Source of the DNA: Cheiracanthium punctorium
Taxonomy: Eukaryota > Arthropoda > Arachnida > Araneae > Cheiracanthiidae
Assembly (NCBI GenBank): GCA_038373885.1
Contig: JAWZYV010002521.1
Location: 310,001 to 374,000, forward strand
Length of the DNA stretch: 64,000 nt
Direction: 5' to 3'
The notes under the pieces are model-generated. The model was not told the origin of the DNA, did no database searches, and saw only the letters and a list, made by a program, of their open reading frames with translations. Positions 1 through 12,600 of the stretch are shown here, piece by piece. The position numbers and the translations under genes were made by a program. The first letter of the stretch is position 1; every line of letters starts with the position of its first letter.

Positions 1-2101
1 GATTCATTTAAGACAGGTTTCTTTTTAATATAGTTCGTTAAAAAAGTTTTGTTATGGAAACATTCAACATCGTTTTTTGTGTCAAACATTCCTCTGAACC
101 AAGCCATCACAACTCAAGTTAAAGACGTCAGAGGAGTTCAGCTGTCAGTAATACAATATACTTTAAAAAGTTGTTTGGCATAAGAAAGTTCTTTTTGATT
201 CTACATTACTTTATCAAACAAACATGTTATTAAATTTTGCAGAAAAAAGAAAATAACAGGGAAATTTTGAAGTATAGTAAGTGTAGATGACCTGCAATTC
301 CAGTCACCGTCTAAAGCTGCTACAAGAGAAGTCATTCGTATTAGTCAATAAACAAAAAGTTAACGTCTTCGATATTCGATAGTAAAAATAAAACGTTACT
401 CTTAAGAAGCAAACTCAGATACGGGTGTTTAAAACTTCATGAAGCAGTTCTTTGATAAAATTAGGATTTATACTTACAAAGAAAATATTGTTATCAGAGA
501 AATGTCTATGACAAAATGCCCACAAAGTTCACTTTACTGATTTACCTTGAGGTCGTTCAGCAAAGCTGCTTACTGATTCATCTGGATAGCTATATGATTT
601 TTCAAACTGTTTTCATTAAATTGTATCAAATAGCCCTTTTATCTTCATACTGCATTTCTCAAATGAAGCATGCAACATGGACCGAAGGATTGAGAGTTTC
701 CAACCCAACCTTCAGTTTCCAAAATTCTGTATTTGTGAAATTATGATAAGACTATTACGGTGAATAATTCTCCTGCAACTGTAACTAAATTTTAAAACTA
801 AAGACACTAATTTTTAATCATTGATACAATTTTTATAACATACGCTCATTAAAATTATTTAAAATGCACGTTTTTAAACTTGCTTGAAAAAAGATGTCTG
901 CATAAATATGCGATACTGTCTCATCAAAAGCAAAATTATTTTATTGGTATATTCTAATTGGCTAAAGAAGCTGATTAATTTTACTATCAGCTTTAATTTT
1001 GCATGCTTTTCTAGTATATTAGCATACAGCCATCGCAGCAGAGCTGTATAAAAAAGCAATATCTCACACAAGAGATATTCGCCGTTTAAACGACTGAGAC
1101 TTGCGTCAGTTTACCTCAAAATCAATTTCTCCACTCATGCATCGATACAATAGTCATGAAGGAATTCTTTTATGACAGTGGGGTGTATGACTCACTTTCG
1201 AAAGGGGAGACAAAAGGGGGGTAGACAAGCGAACAAGGGTAACCTAGGAAAAGGGGAGGAGGATAAGGAATATGTTTTTATCAGGAGTTTAAAGGGTTCC
1301 CTAACGCGATTTTTAAAAGCTTCGAGAGCTGTTGCTGTATGCATGTGCGGTTTTATGTTTCGGAAGGAATTCGAGGAAAGACAATTGACTATTCCATGTT
1401 CTTTGAGGCATAGGAAAGAATTGCAATTTGCTGTTGATTTAATTGCAAAATTTTTTCCTGTATTTTTTGCGATGCGTGGTTTGTTAGAAGGGTATGAAAA
1501 TCACATGACGTTTGAGTTTGTTCTTTTAGAATACGCGTAATTTATCCCGAGATACGACAATCAAATAAAACTACGCAAGTGACTTCAGAAAAATTACCGT
1601 GTTTTTCCACAAGCTGTTCCGTGGGAGCCTCTCTTAGAATAACGAAACTCTGAGACAGAGGCATAACTACGATATTTGTCACCCGTACCAAAGCATGTGT
1701 TCCGTGCCCCCCATCCCCATTTTCATATGAGCGATCACGATGCCAATGTTATGAAAAAATGGCCTTCCTAATGAAATGATGAACTGAATAATCATTCCTT
1801 TATAAATTCGTAAAAAAGCCTTCATTTTCAGCATTTTCTTCAGCTTTACGGCAGCTTTGTATTCTGGACACTTGGTTTTGTCTCGCAGTTTACCTCTCTG
1901 TCTGTAACGACTTCATTTTGGTCTTCTGTTTTTCATAGTGAGCTTTCTACGTATTAATATTTGGCCTGTGTCCTTCTCCAAGAATGGAATTGTCCAAGGT
2001 TGACCATGAATTTTGTAGCAGGTCATGTGATACAATGCAAACAATATTGACCAAAAAAAAAAAACCCATCACATTCACAGGTTTGATCTGCAATTTTCTT
2101 T
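1..2101. other. No recognisable gene; A+T-rich DNA
   Basis: I see no coding exon, RNA gene or clear transposon here. A 122-codon open frame at 1172-1540 (+) lies in a locally G+C-richer patch. It has a basic, glycine- and lysine-rich start and no domain I recognise. In DNA of this composition its length is only mildly unusual, so I do not call it a gene. Confidence 0.6.
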
Positions 2102-2167
2102 TTGGCGCTCCCTTTTCATTCAGAAGCCGGGCACTTGTCCCGCCTGCCCTTTCTATCTACGCCACTG
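2102..2167. mobile_element. Possible truncated hAT-type MITE end
   Basis: The stretch runs from a G+C-richer segment into CTACGCCACTG at 2157-2167. On the opposite strand this reads CAGTGGCGTAG, the terminal sequence common in hAT-like MITEs and similar to the ends of the elements at 17072-17246 and 63654-63920. No matching left end or 8-bp duplication could be found, so this is probably a fragment. Confidence 0.3.
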
Positions 2168-2208
2168 CTCTGAGAGATAGAGTTGAAAATTGGACCTCAC
2201 CATGGGAT

Positions 2209-2422
2209 AAAGACAACCAAGTGGATAAAGACACTTAATATAGTAGGTGGCTATAATGTGAAGGTCCCGGGTTCGGAGCCATCGGTCTAACAGTCTGGAG
2301 TTTGGGGCGGTTTTCTTCAGATGTGATGTGAAAACACCTTGGAACCCATTAAAATGTCCTCAGCCCAAGGAACCCCTCATTAGGCAGATAGCCCTCGATT
2401 AGCTTTTCCTTAATACACAATG
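2209..2422 (+). mobile_element. tRNA-derived SINE-like repeat, copy 1
   Basis: This is one of three dispersed copies of a repeat of about 220 bp; the others are at 28785-29020 and 58901-59125. The 5' part resembles a tRNA gene: an AAGTGGATAAAGAC segment stands where an A box would be, and GGGTTCGGAGCC at about 2269-2280 matches a polymerase III B box (GGTTCGANNCC). A non-tRNA body shared with the other copies follows, with a GGYGGTTTTCTYCAGATGT-like block, a TAGAACCCAT-like block, a GGCAGATAG block and a CTTTNCCT end. It has no reading frame. Known SINEs use LINE machinery for movement; no partner LINE is visible here. Confidence 0.65.
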
Positions 2423-2941
2423 CAATACCCAGAGTACAAACATAGAACATTTTGATTCGTTTTGCAAATTTTATAATTTATATACTTGAAAATAAAAAAT
2501 AACAATTGTAATTTATGTGAGTTTTACATTTATAGGAATGACTCCTGATAAGCATTATGAATTTTTTCGCGTTTTTGACGCACATAACGTACACAAAGCT
2601 CTACATACATGCATATAGATTGTCTTGGTCAAATGCGAGTATGAAGTATCCACTTTTCCTCAGCAAAGAGGATTACAAAAAGTTTATTGCTTAAAATAAA
2701 AAAAAAGATTCAGTTTCATAAATTTAGATTTAAATAAACGAAAGTACAGGTTTCTCGGCCTCAGAAGAAGCTTTAATGTATGCAGATGAACAGATGTTTC
2801 CAAATTTTCTAAATGCTTGCGCTCATGTGGTATGCTTGTGTAATGAAAATAATAAGTTAGAAAACTTAACAACAGAATACAGGGTGAAGTGATCTGTTGG
2901 CAAGGGAAATATGAACGAAAGCTGGTTGAATAGAGAAGGTA

Positions 2942-3492
2942 TCCTAATAGCACCGTGACCTAAATGTGAAGTCATTGCGACGTGCAAGATCGTCATTGGA
3001 CGTCACAAATGAGTCACAAATAAGTCGCCTTGACTGTCTAATGTCCTTTTGTGGCAACTTCACAACGTGGCGTCACCATGGAGTCACACTGTGACTTGTG
3101 CACGACATTGTGACTTCAATGCGATGTTACAGCGTCGTCACATTCACAGCACTGTGACTTAAATGTTCCATTCATTTAAAACTGAAAAAAACTTCTTTTT
3201 TGAAAAAAATCGCAAAATTACTTAAAATTCACAAAATCATAAAAAAAGTAGTAAGAAAGTAGCAATATCTTAAAGTCATAAAATTGAGTCGCATGTTGCT
3301 TTCAAAAGTAGAAAAATGACGAAAAGTCACAAGATCTGGCAAGACGTCGCAAAGAAGTCACAAGCTATTGTCACTGGAAAGTCACACTGTGACTTCCAGT
3401 TGACTTCACTTATCGTCACCAGTGTGACTACGACCTATGTGACTCACAGAGATGTCACGGCGACCTCATTGTGGCGTTTCGTACTATTAGGG
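2942..3492. mobile_element. TA-flanked element dense in GTCAC/GTGAC motifs
   Basis: The segment starts TCCTAATAGCAC and ends GTACTATTAGGG, giving near-identical inverted termini flanked by TA on both sides (2940-2941, 3493-3494). Inside I count 11 GTCAC and 7 GTGAC pentamers, reverse complements of each other, in two clusters (about 2955-3165 and 3323-3460) around an A+T-rich core. About one would be expected by chance. Several are paired as GTCACACTGTGAC. The open frame at 3316-3516 is a by-product of these motifs. The TA duplication suggests a Tc1/mariner-like or other TA-targeting non-autonomous DNA element, but I do not recognise the family. Confidence 0.55.
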
Positions 3493-3496
3493 TATT

Positions 3497-6494
3497 GCTG
3501 CAGCTTTTTTTTTTAATGACAGGTTTGTAAAAACCAGAAATAACCCAAGTCCAAAATGTTCGTCAAGAATGAAGCCAAGTTATACAAACAAAAAAGCTAA
3601 TGCTCAAAATAACATCCAATAGTCATCGAATTTAGCGAATTTCGCTAAACATCGCCAGAGATAAAATAAAGTTTAAAAACAAAGCTTGGCGATATCACGT
3701 GCATTTAGTGAGATATTGCCAAAACCTAATATTAAAGCTATTGAGGCATTAGGGAAACTTAAAGATCCACAACTTTGAGTTTCAATGTACTTATTTACAT
3801 GCAACAAAATTATTAATTTTAGAACCTCATTCCTGTGCTGATTCAAATCTAGCGCCTGTAGAGAAAAAGTCTGTCTCTTCTTGCGTGTCTGACTGTCTCT
3901 CAGAATTATGGATTGCCATTTTGTTTCTATATTTTACTAATGATGTATCAGATTATAAAAATCTAAATCTGCAGATACTGATTACTTTTCTTTTTCTGAT
4001 CTGTAGGACACAGATTACGGACTTGCAAGGGCACCCATAGGGCGAAAAGATAGTGAAATATGTCGAAGAATATTCAATGAAAATTATAAATAACATTAGA
4101 AATATAGTGAAAAATATTTTAAAAAACTGAAATCTCATAACTTAATTCGATAAATGAAGGAAACTGAAATAAATGCGTAAATATATAGTAGAAAATAGCA
4201 TTTTGTTCCAAAATTTTAACATTTCTTTTTATTTTTCGATTAGTTTCATAGGTTTTTGTGATTTCTATGATTCTCCTTTCATAACGATTGTTTTAGCACC
4301 GAGAAATACGAAATATGTTTACTTTTACATGTTAATGCATGATAACAGTTCAAAAAGTTGAAGCCCTCAATGGTTATCAAAATAATTTCTGTAATTGTGT
4401 ACTCAAAAAATATCAACAAATAAACTAAAATGGGATAACATAACTGGATAAATAGGAGAGAAGACATGAAAAATGGTTGTATTTTAACAAATAAGACAGG
4501 AATGAAAATTAATGTTCCACGGTACGTTTTTCATCTATTTGTGTTACTTTTTCAAATTTCATTTTCATGATTCTCCATTCTTAATGACTTTCTTGCATTC
4601 TGTTATAAGAAATTTGCTTACTTTTACGTGTTGAAGCGTGCACACATGTATTACCGCACCTGTTAATTCCACGCACAAATAAAACGATACACATCAAAGA
4701 GAAAGAGAGAGAGAAACCTGCCAAGAAATATCATAAAAATGCGAATTTTAATAATGGGAAAACGTTCGAATTTTCATTCCGGTCGAAACGCAAAAAACCT
4801 CGCAAACATTAAGCATGCAGCCCACCTCTTCTTCAAATTTATCGGTGGCAATACAAATACTCGCAAGATCCTAAAGCAAATGATTCCACGCGAAATTCAT
4901 AAAAAGGGGGCCACGAGACGTTTAAATTGAAAAAGGTATACACACACATTACGCCAACACACACACACAAAAAAAAAAAAAATAAGGAAAGCTTAAGAGC
5001 AAAAGCGAGGTGAAGGAGAGGGTATGGCCGCGTGGAAGAAATGCGATATGCTGTTCATGACGAATGGTATGCATGCATTATAACAGTCTTCTTTCTTCTT
5101 TTTTTTTTCTTTTTTTTTTACCAAGGCACTAAAACGAAGGAAAACAAAAGAAGCCTCCTTAAGTAGAAAATTTCATTATTTTATAGAACTGTCAGGCGAG
5201 TTAAGCTTGAGCAAATACAGGCGATGCGCTTTGAATACAAAACGGCTGTAATTAATATTGATTAACGTATTTCTTGCACAAATGCAAAAGCAAAAACAGA
5301 AGAAGAAGAAGAAGTAGAGAATGAAAAGAAAATGAGTTAAGAAATACAGAAATAATCAGATGACAAAAGCAGGGGGGGGGGAGAGTTGTTGGTTCTCCAA
5401 GCAAGAAGTGGAGGGTTTTTTTTACCGCTCGGTTGTGGAGGGAAGAGTAGTGTAATATGAGTGGGGTTTTAATTTCGGAATGGGGAAGCTGGGATGTGTT
5501 GCCGGTCTAATTGGTATTCCTTGTGGAATGTTAGGGCAAATGATCGTTTATTTGGGGGTAAAAAATAGTGGTGGTAATGCGGAGCTTAAAAAATAATCGG
5601 CGAATATGTGCGAATGATGCATGAATAGCGGCAAGCCTGAAGATGAAAGGACGGAAACGTGAGGATTAGTACAGTTTTTAAACCTTCCCGTGTCTGTGGA
5701 GTGTACGTTCAAAGACTGATCATACCAGATACACCAACAACAATATAATTTTACAACATTGGAAGGACACTACGTATGTTCAAATGAAAGACACCATGTC
5801 CCACCTACTGTGATGTCAGGGGAAAAGTATCAGAGGAAAAGTTTGAAATAAATCCAAACTATGAGACTTATGGAGAGAGAAGTTCTGAAAGGTAAAAATT
5901 CCTAAAATATTAGAGGCCCTCTCCATGGTTTTTATCTCTGACTACTCCTCAGATATCAACAAATTCAAAGGAAATACCATACAGACTGTTTAAATCTGCT
6001 AAACTGCACCCTTTGATTCCCAAAAGAAGGACATTTGGAAAAATGATTCATTTTGAGCTACTTGTGCCTTATCGGGAGTTTCTTACGTAGTTTATATTTC
6101 ATCATAAGGGTAAAAATATCTGAATATTGACATTCCTACCGTTGTCCCCAAACTATTAATAGTTGCAAAATAATTTGAACTTAACGGAGCTATGGCTTTA
6201 GCATGCATGTATACACATGTAACGGTAGTTGATCGACGATCTTATTTGCAACTGTTCATTTGTCTATAATTATTGTCCCTCTTCTACACCAAGTCCTGGA
6301 AATAAATAAAACGCATAGAATGCAAAATCTTGTTTAGTGTACAAAATACCTGAAATGTGCCATGTTTTCTTTTTTTTTCTTTATCAAAATTAATTATTAA
6401 ATAAGTCAATTAAAAAAATCCCCAAAATTCACGGTATAAATACATTTTTTTTCCTTGAAAAACAATTTTTTTCAATTTATTTTATTTTACTAAG
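3497..6494. other. No gene; simple repeats and one diverged duplication
   Basis: This is A+T-rich DNA with short microsatellites: an AAG run near 5300, poly-T near 5100 and poly-A near 4970. A diverged direct repeat is present at 4264-4340 and 4564-4652, sharing ATGATTCTCC and CTTACTTTTACRTGTT blocks. Reading frames here are short and unrelated to known proteins. Confidence 0.6.
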
Positions 6495-7030
6495 TAGCTG
6501 TACCCGGCCTCGCATTGCCGTGGCTTAGTCTGAATAAATGTAAAAGAAAGAAAAGAGAAAGAGCACGTTTCTAATATATTTAATTTCACAATGTTTGTGT
6601 GTAAACAATATTTTTTGTCGTTCCATTGTCTGTACAAATATAGAAATTTTCTCTGGTTTGCCGACTCTAGAACACGCAACATATAATAGAAGCAATCCGT
6701 GTCTAGATCTAATCAGCACAGTTCTAAAGATTAGTCCTGAGCTTTGTTGATGGTGATTGCAAACGCCAATCGGATTGGGAAATGCAACTTCTTAAATTGA
6801 AACGACATATCCATTGGAATCATAGGAATGCTAGGCATGAGGCCTTCTTCACCTCTGAAAGGTCCTGCCAAGATTGTTGCTTCTACGACATGTTACTCAT
6901 TACTTTTTACTGCAAGCCACGTGCCGTTGCGAAGTTTTGGCTATAGTTGATATTTCGCAGCTCTTTCAGGTAGTCGGTTGGCGCCGTATTTCAAATAAAG
7001 CGCGTGTTTACCCGTCACATGTGTGACAAC
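6495..7030 (-). pseudogene. Helitron helicase C-terminal relic and 3' end
   Basis: On the minus strand the region encodes fragments of the C-terminal part of a Helitron Rep/helicase, a PIF1-like helicase fused to a rolling-circle nuclease. In order it shows HALYLKYGAN (from about 7030), KLRNGTWLAV (from 6937), EATILAGPFRGEE, then FPIRLAFAITINKAQ near 6760-6800, which is helicase motif V/VI. After a frame change comes LYVACSRVGKPEKISIF near 6650-6690. Stops and at least one frameshift interrupt it, so it cannot make a working protein. About 40 bases past the last motif the strand reads GGCCGGGTACAGCTAC, resembling the Helitron 3' terminus, whose usual CTAG end appears mutated. The nuclease domain and 5' end are not visible; the copy is 5'-truncated or too decayed. 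Confidence 0.75.
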
Positions 7031-8237
7031 TTTTATCAACATTTCTTTGATAAAAGTTGTGAAGAAACGGGCATTTACATTTTTATTTATACAGAAGATT
7101 TTGATCAATAGTTTGCCAGCCAAATTTTTGTGAATTGGTGCTTTGGAGTTTGAATTGGTTATTTAATTTTGTTAATTATCACAATTCAGTCTCTACTGAT
7201 GGATGTTAAACTATTTGCAAAATGTTCCGAGATACTGAACGGTGAAACCTATTTCAAACATTCTTTCGGAAGGCGCACTGAACTATCATTTTTTTTTTCT
7301 GCAGAAGCTAACAACAAAAAAATTATTGATATGTGACTGAAGTAAAATGAAATCTCATGTTCATGAAGTGCACTGTATATTTTCGCAGAATAGTAAATAC
7401 AAAATGATCATTATATGTGCTAACATAGGAGTCTGATTTAGAAATTCAATTGCATAAAAGTTATTACACTTAATGAATAATTAATCAAATTCCATGTAGT
7501 TCAGAATATTTACGTGCTTATTTCGCAAAATTAATATCCTTAAATCGTAATTAAGATTATTTGTCAAATAAAAATATTAAATTTCACATCTTCCTTGAAT
7601 GTTATAAGTATACAATTAACTTTTATGAAAATTTTGTCTTTTGAATTTATTTCTGTACTAAAGTTGTTAGGTATGGGAATTCTAATTTCTGATTTCATCC
7701 AATATATTTGATGTACGTTTTTGAGTGGTACTTAAAAATATCTTATCTGCAATTTTACTTTTTATTTTTATATGTACCCCGTGTTTATAGTTTCTTGCTG
7801 TGATTAATGGGTATTTTCCTAATATCCTCATCATATATTTCAAGGATCCGATATCTAAGGGACACTTTTTTAATACCATTTTGAATTGATTGATGAAAAC
7901 AAAATTCTCAAAACATCTTCCAATCTCAAGATATAAGTGTTAGCACTGATAGTCGCAGTGGGAAAAGAAGTTTATGAGAAATGAAACTTAATAGTTTCTG
8001 ATACGAATGTTTCCATTGAATCTAAGAACAGTTTACAGAAGATTCTGCTTATCTACGATCTTTTAAAAGCCTCGACGTTTTATAAGCATTTGTTCAACTT
8101 TAAAAGCTAAGTTTTACTATGTTGTATATACTCGATAATTCTTTCAAAATGCTCAGTAGAAATACTTCCATTCCCTCATAAATTTACTTTAAAAAAGTTA
8201 AATGATACTTCTGCAACTAATGAGAGTAGTTATTGTG
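7031..8237. other. No recognisable gene
   Basis: This A+T-rich sequence beside the Helitron relic may hold older, unrecognisable parts of it. No splice-flanked open segment or repeat structure stood out. Confidence 0.55.
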
Positions 8238-8240
8238 CAT

Positions 8241-8330
8241 AAATAACTTAGGTGACTGAATACCGAGAGCTAGTAAAAATAAATTTTAGTTTCATAATAT
8301 TAAATTTATTGATGGTGATTACAAGAAAGT
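8241..8330 (+). repeat. Diverged direct repeat, copy 1
   Basis: It shares the exact block AAATAACTTAGGTGACTG, then a similar CGAGARCKAGTAAAAATAAAT stretch, with 9567-9655, about 1.3 kb downstream in the same orientation. No coding content. Either an old local duplication or two copies of one dispersed repeat. Confidence 0.5.
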
Positions 8331-9566
8331 GATAATAATGGTGATGATTTAAAGATCTGATTATAACAGTTATAATAATATCACTGTCAATAACATTAAT
8401 ATTATTTACATTAATAATAATAATATAAAATATGCATTTCCTAAAACAGGCACTCAAAACAAAACAAAAAAAAATATTAGACGGCTAGCCTAGTCATTAC
8501 AATATACAGGTCGACGCATGGCCGCCATTTTTGTGCCGCTGTCTGTCAGATTTGGTACGTTTTTTGGAAAGGGACGGCAGCCATCTACAAAGCCGAACAA
8601 GTGGTATAGATTCCCACGTATCTCTGTGGCAGTTCAATATCATAGTTCTTTCCTTTTTTCCCCCTTCTTTTTAGACTTGAGCAGTAAATTTGAACATTCT
8701 TTGTCTTTCGCTGGATTGATTTGAAGGATTGAAGGCTGTATATAGATACCCTATCCAATATTCCTTCGAAAGATCTGTGGTGTCATTGGACGGTAAAGAT
8801 AAAGCTGTTTAAAACTTGTAAGATCGCATTGGTGTCGTACACTGCATAAGCAAAAACGCTAGAACGTTGCACTTTAAAATGAAAAAAAAAATAGCATAGA
8901 CTTTAGTCAAAGCTTATTGAAACATAAAGAATTTAACGGTGGCTGGTAGCATAGCGAAAAACTGCGTGACGCCTGGGAAGAGACGAGACCGTGAGTGTCT
9001 AAAAGGTCTCAGAACAGAAAGCCAACCTGGCGATAGAACTGTATGCTAGAAGAGACGGTCGCCAAGTAAATCGCCTGATTGAAAAAATGAAAGGAATCGT
9101 TAGTGGTTATACGTGTACACTAAAATTTAAATGTGTTTCTGCCAGATTTGTAAACTAAGCAATATTATTGAAAGCCCGTAAGAAATGGAATCAAATTAAA
9201 TGTATTCTCAGACAACAGAAGCCTGCAAAAAGGACTGTGGAAGTTTAAACCAAAGTAATTTAACAAACTGCTAAAGAGCATTACGAATAGAAATGGGAGT
9301 TTAAAGAAAAGGCTAAGAGTATTAAATTTAGAATAGGTAAAGGAAGAATCAAAAGTAATTATAAATATGTGATAACTGTATCACAAGATCCAAGAGCAAA
9401 AACTATGCTTCATATAAAATCGAAAAGCAAAACAGTCTCTTGTGTTAAAGGCAAAAGCCTATCTGTCACTTATGGCAACCCTTTGGCATGATGATGGCAG
9501 ATGTATCAGCTTGTACAGATAAGAGTCTTACCCTATCCTGAATAAAACTTTTGGTACATTGAAGTA
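8331..9566. other. No gene supported; acceptor-like tract near 8670
   Basis: A 68-codon frame at 8518-8724 begins in a G+C-richer spot (ATGGCCGCCATTTTTG). It contains a long pyrimidine tract ending in TTTTTAG (about 8641-8671), which resembles a splice acceptor, but the downstream frames close within about 50 bases. I could not build a convincing exon. Confidence 0.35.
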
Positions 9567-9655
9567 AATAACTTAGGTGACTGCATGTCGAGAACGAGTA
9601 AAAATAAATCCCACGTTTTTAATGCTAACATTAAATATAGATTAATTGCTTCGAA
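9567..9655 (+). repeat. Diverged direct repeat, copy 2
   Basis: Partner of 8241-8330; see that entry for the shared blocks. The two copies differ by substitutions and small indels, which suggests an old event. Confidence 0.5.
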
Positions 9656-12600
9656 GTTTCTCACTAGAATAAGACATATTACTGTATTTCTGTACAAATG
9701 GGTACCAAGTATAATGGTGTGAAAATAAAAAAATAACTAGTATATTTATTAAAAGCTTACTTAGAGCTCTTTTGAAAAGTGTACCTCATAAGTTTTTTGA
9801 GGATTAAAAAAAAATCAATCTCTCTTGACTCTTCATGCTGGTTTCTCTTAGAACATCAAGTATCAAGCATTTACAAACAAAACCTACTAGAATTTTCAGA
9901 AGCAATCCCTCCAATGTTCCATTTAATCACGCAATCACCTACAACTTTCATTTAAAGTCATATATTATACATGATCTATCTACCACGATAACAATCATAA
10001 GATATTAATTGCATGCATAACAATTTTATTATGATCTGATTTAATGGTCTTAATTATTCTGAGCTGGAACCAATTTGCATCTTGTTGCTTCAGGACAGAT
10101 TAGGGATAAAAATTTTCCTCTCAGATAATTAGTTCATTTCACTCAATTACACTGCCACCTTAATGCATAGTTACTTTAAATCCCCGAGAAATCATACATA
10201 AACTTGATATATGAAACACCATTTTAGTTATTTATTCTTTAATTTAACATAAATCATTTTACGGAAGTAAAAGTAATGAAGAATTATTGATAAATAAAGA
10301 ACGAAATGCATAATGTAATTTACGAGCATTTCATATTCAAACAGAAATAATAGCTCTGTCCAGTATTTTTTGTACGGTAATTTAACATGTAATAAATAGA
10401 AAATCACTGTGATAAATACATGTCAAGATAGTTTTAGTAAGTTTTAACTAGAATGTTAGACATAACGTTTGTTTTCGTTAACTGCATCGCTTTTTAGCTG
10501 ACAAAGGTATCATCCTAGAAACGAAATAAATATCCTCTATCAAGAAAAATATATTTTAGGCTTAAGTAACGCAAATTTACGAAGCAAATTGAAATTTATT
10601 TTAAAAGCTGTCTTTTAGTTAAACATTTTTAATAAAGTTGTTGATTTAGTTACAATTGCTAGTGAAAATAATTACTTTAAAACCGATTTCCTGAATTGAC
10701 TGAGCAAATGCACATGGTCTCTCCATGGCTACAGTCGAATTTCGCTTGTTACATATGCTAGAAAAATTCATGAAATTTACTTTTTCATCAATAACAAAAT
10801 AATTTCCTGAAATAAGAAAATAACAATGAATAAATAAATAAATATTTATTAATTCAGAGAATGTGGACTTGAGACATACAATTGTTTTGCAAGATAGCTA
10901 CGAAATCCAAGATATTCTAATTTTATTATGAAATATTGACGTGAGATTTTTATTGAGACAACATTTTGTTAATCACAATTTTAAAATTGAGGAAGACCCG
11001 TAACGCACTGTTAAATTGAAGTAGTTAACATAAAACTGTGTGAATTTCAAGACAAAAGATTTTTTTTTTTTTTTTTTTTTTAACTCTTCATGCATTAAAA
11101 GTGCATTTTTAAACTCTCGTTACGGCTTATTATTTGTTATTCTAATTACTTCAAATTGCATAAGTAGATTGCGAAACGTTGAAGAACACACGTATAAACC
11201 ATGTGTTAAAAACAAATGCGCTTTTTATTGACAAAATATAAATAAGTAAATAAATAAAAAGTAAAACTTTGAAAATGTTATTACAGAGAATGCAATGACT
11301 GCGGTGAACATATTATCAAATTAGAGTAATTTAATTACAAAAATAAAATTAACGCACTTTGTTAATTGGAAAGAAAAACGATTATTTGTTTTTAATCAGA
11401 CATTTAAATAATGGGTTCATTTTATTTTAAACCACACTCGTAAAATGATGAAAAAGACTTTAACGGTTTTGAATCCTGTTTTATCTAAACTGTATATTCA
11501 TCGCATCTTTATTTATTTATTTATTTATTTTTAAACCTTATTTCAAAGATGCTGGAAAATCTTTTTACGTTAAATATTTCGTCTACATGTTATTTAATTT
11601 GAGAAAAGGCAAAAATTTGAAGTTGTTTTAACTCTACCACAAATTAACGTAGTTGCGTATACATTCGAGTTCATATGTGTGTGACGGGGATTGTTGTAGT
11701 ATTTAAATCACTATTGAACCTAAGTTCAATCAGTTCATTTCGATATGTGAAGAAAAACAGCTGTGAAGATTTTTTTTCTTCACCAGTGTTGCTTTTCTGT
11801 ACCGATTCTTGAATCCACCACTGGGTTCAAAATTTTGTTTTCTAAAAATGACTCATATTTTTGGAATTTCTGAACCATACAATTTTAGCAATATAAAAGT
11901 GAAATTTCGAGAAAATAATTACTAAATATTACTTTCATATCTTAAAGTTAAAATTATATATGCTTAGCTGTATGAAGCTCATAGACTTCAAAAATATCTC
12001 CAGTCTTATCATTGTTATACTGTATACGTATCAACAGGCTCGAGTACTTTTCATCACAGTCCATATATACGGAAGTATTGAAAAATCAACAGCAAACGAA
12101 TCTCCGTATCAGCTCCAGAGCTTACTTTTTTTTTACTGAACTTGCTGATAAATTTATAAGGCGAGGGGGAAAAAGAAGTCGTAAATAAGTTGCATCATCG
12201 CTTGTTTTAACGAAGTCTCCCTGGATCTCACTGCACTTAAATTGGGAGTTTACAGTTTCATTCATTTCAGAGAAACGTAAGGGGAAATGCAAGGTGGATT
12301 CTTTTGTAGAATTTTATTTAATTTTGAATGATGGCGTAGCTACATATGATATTCTTACATTTTCAGATTATTTGAGAGTATAAAATAGGAATTTAAGGTG
12401 TTATACAGAAAAATAATAATAAATCAAAGACAAAGAACAATTTTAATCTATTTTAGTAACAAGGTAGGAAATAAGAAACGAAGAATTGAATGTTTATTTG
12501 TGAAATATTTTTCTTCGTTTGCATCTAACTTGTCCCCTAATAAATGCAGGTGTACATTTCTTTGATAAATAAATATATTTAATATCTTAAAATTTATCTC

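Noticed and set aside
1172..1540. 122-codon open frame
   Set aside because: No recognisable domain, start context, splice signal or homolog; plausible by chance in a G+C-richer patch.
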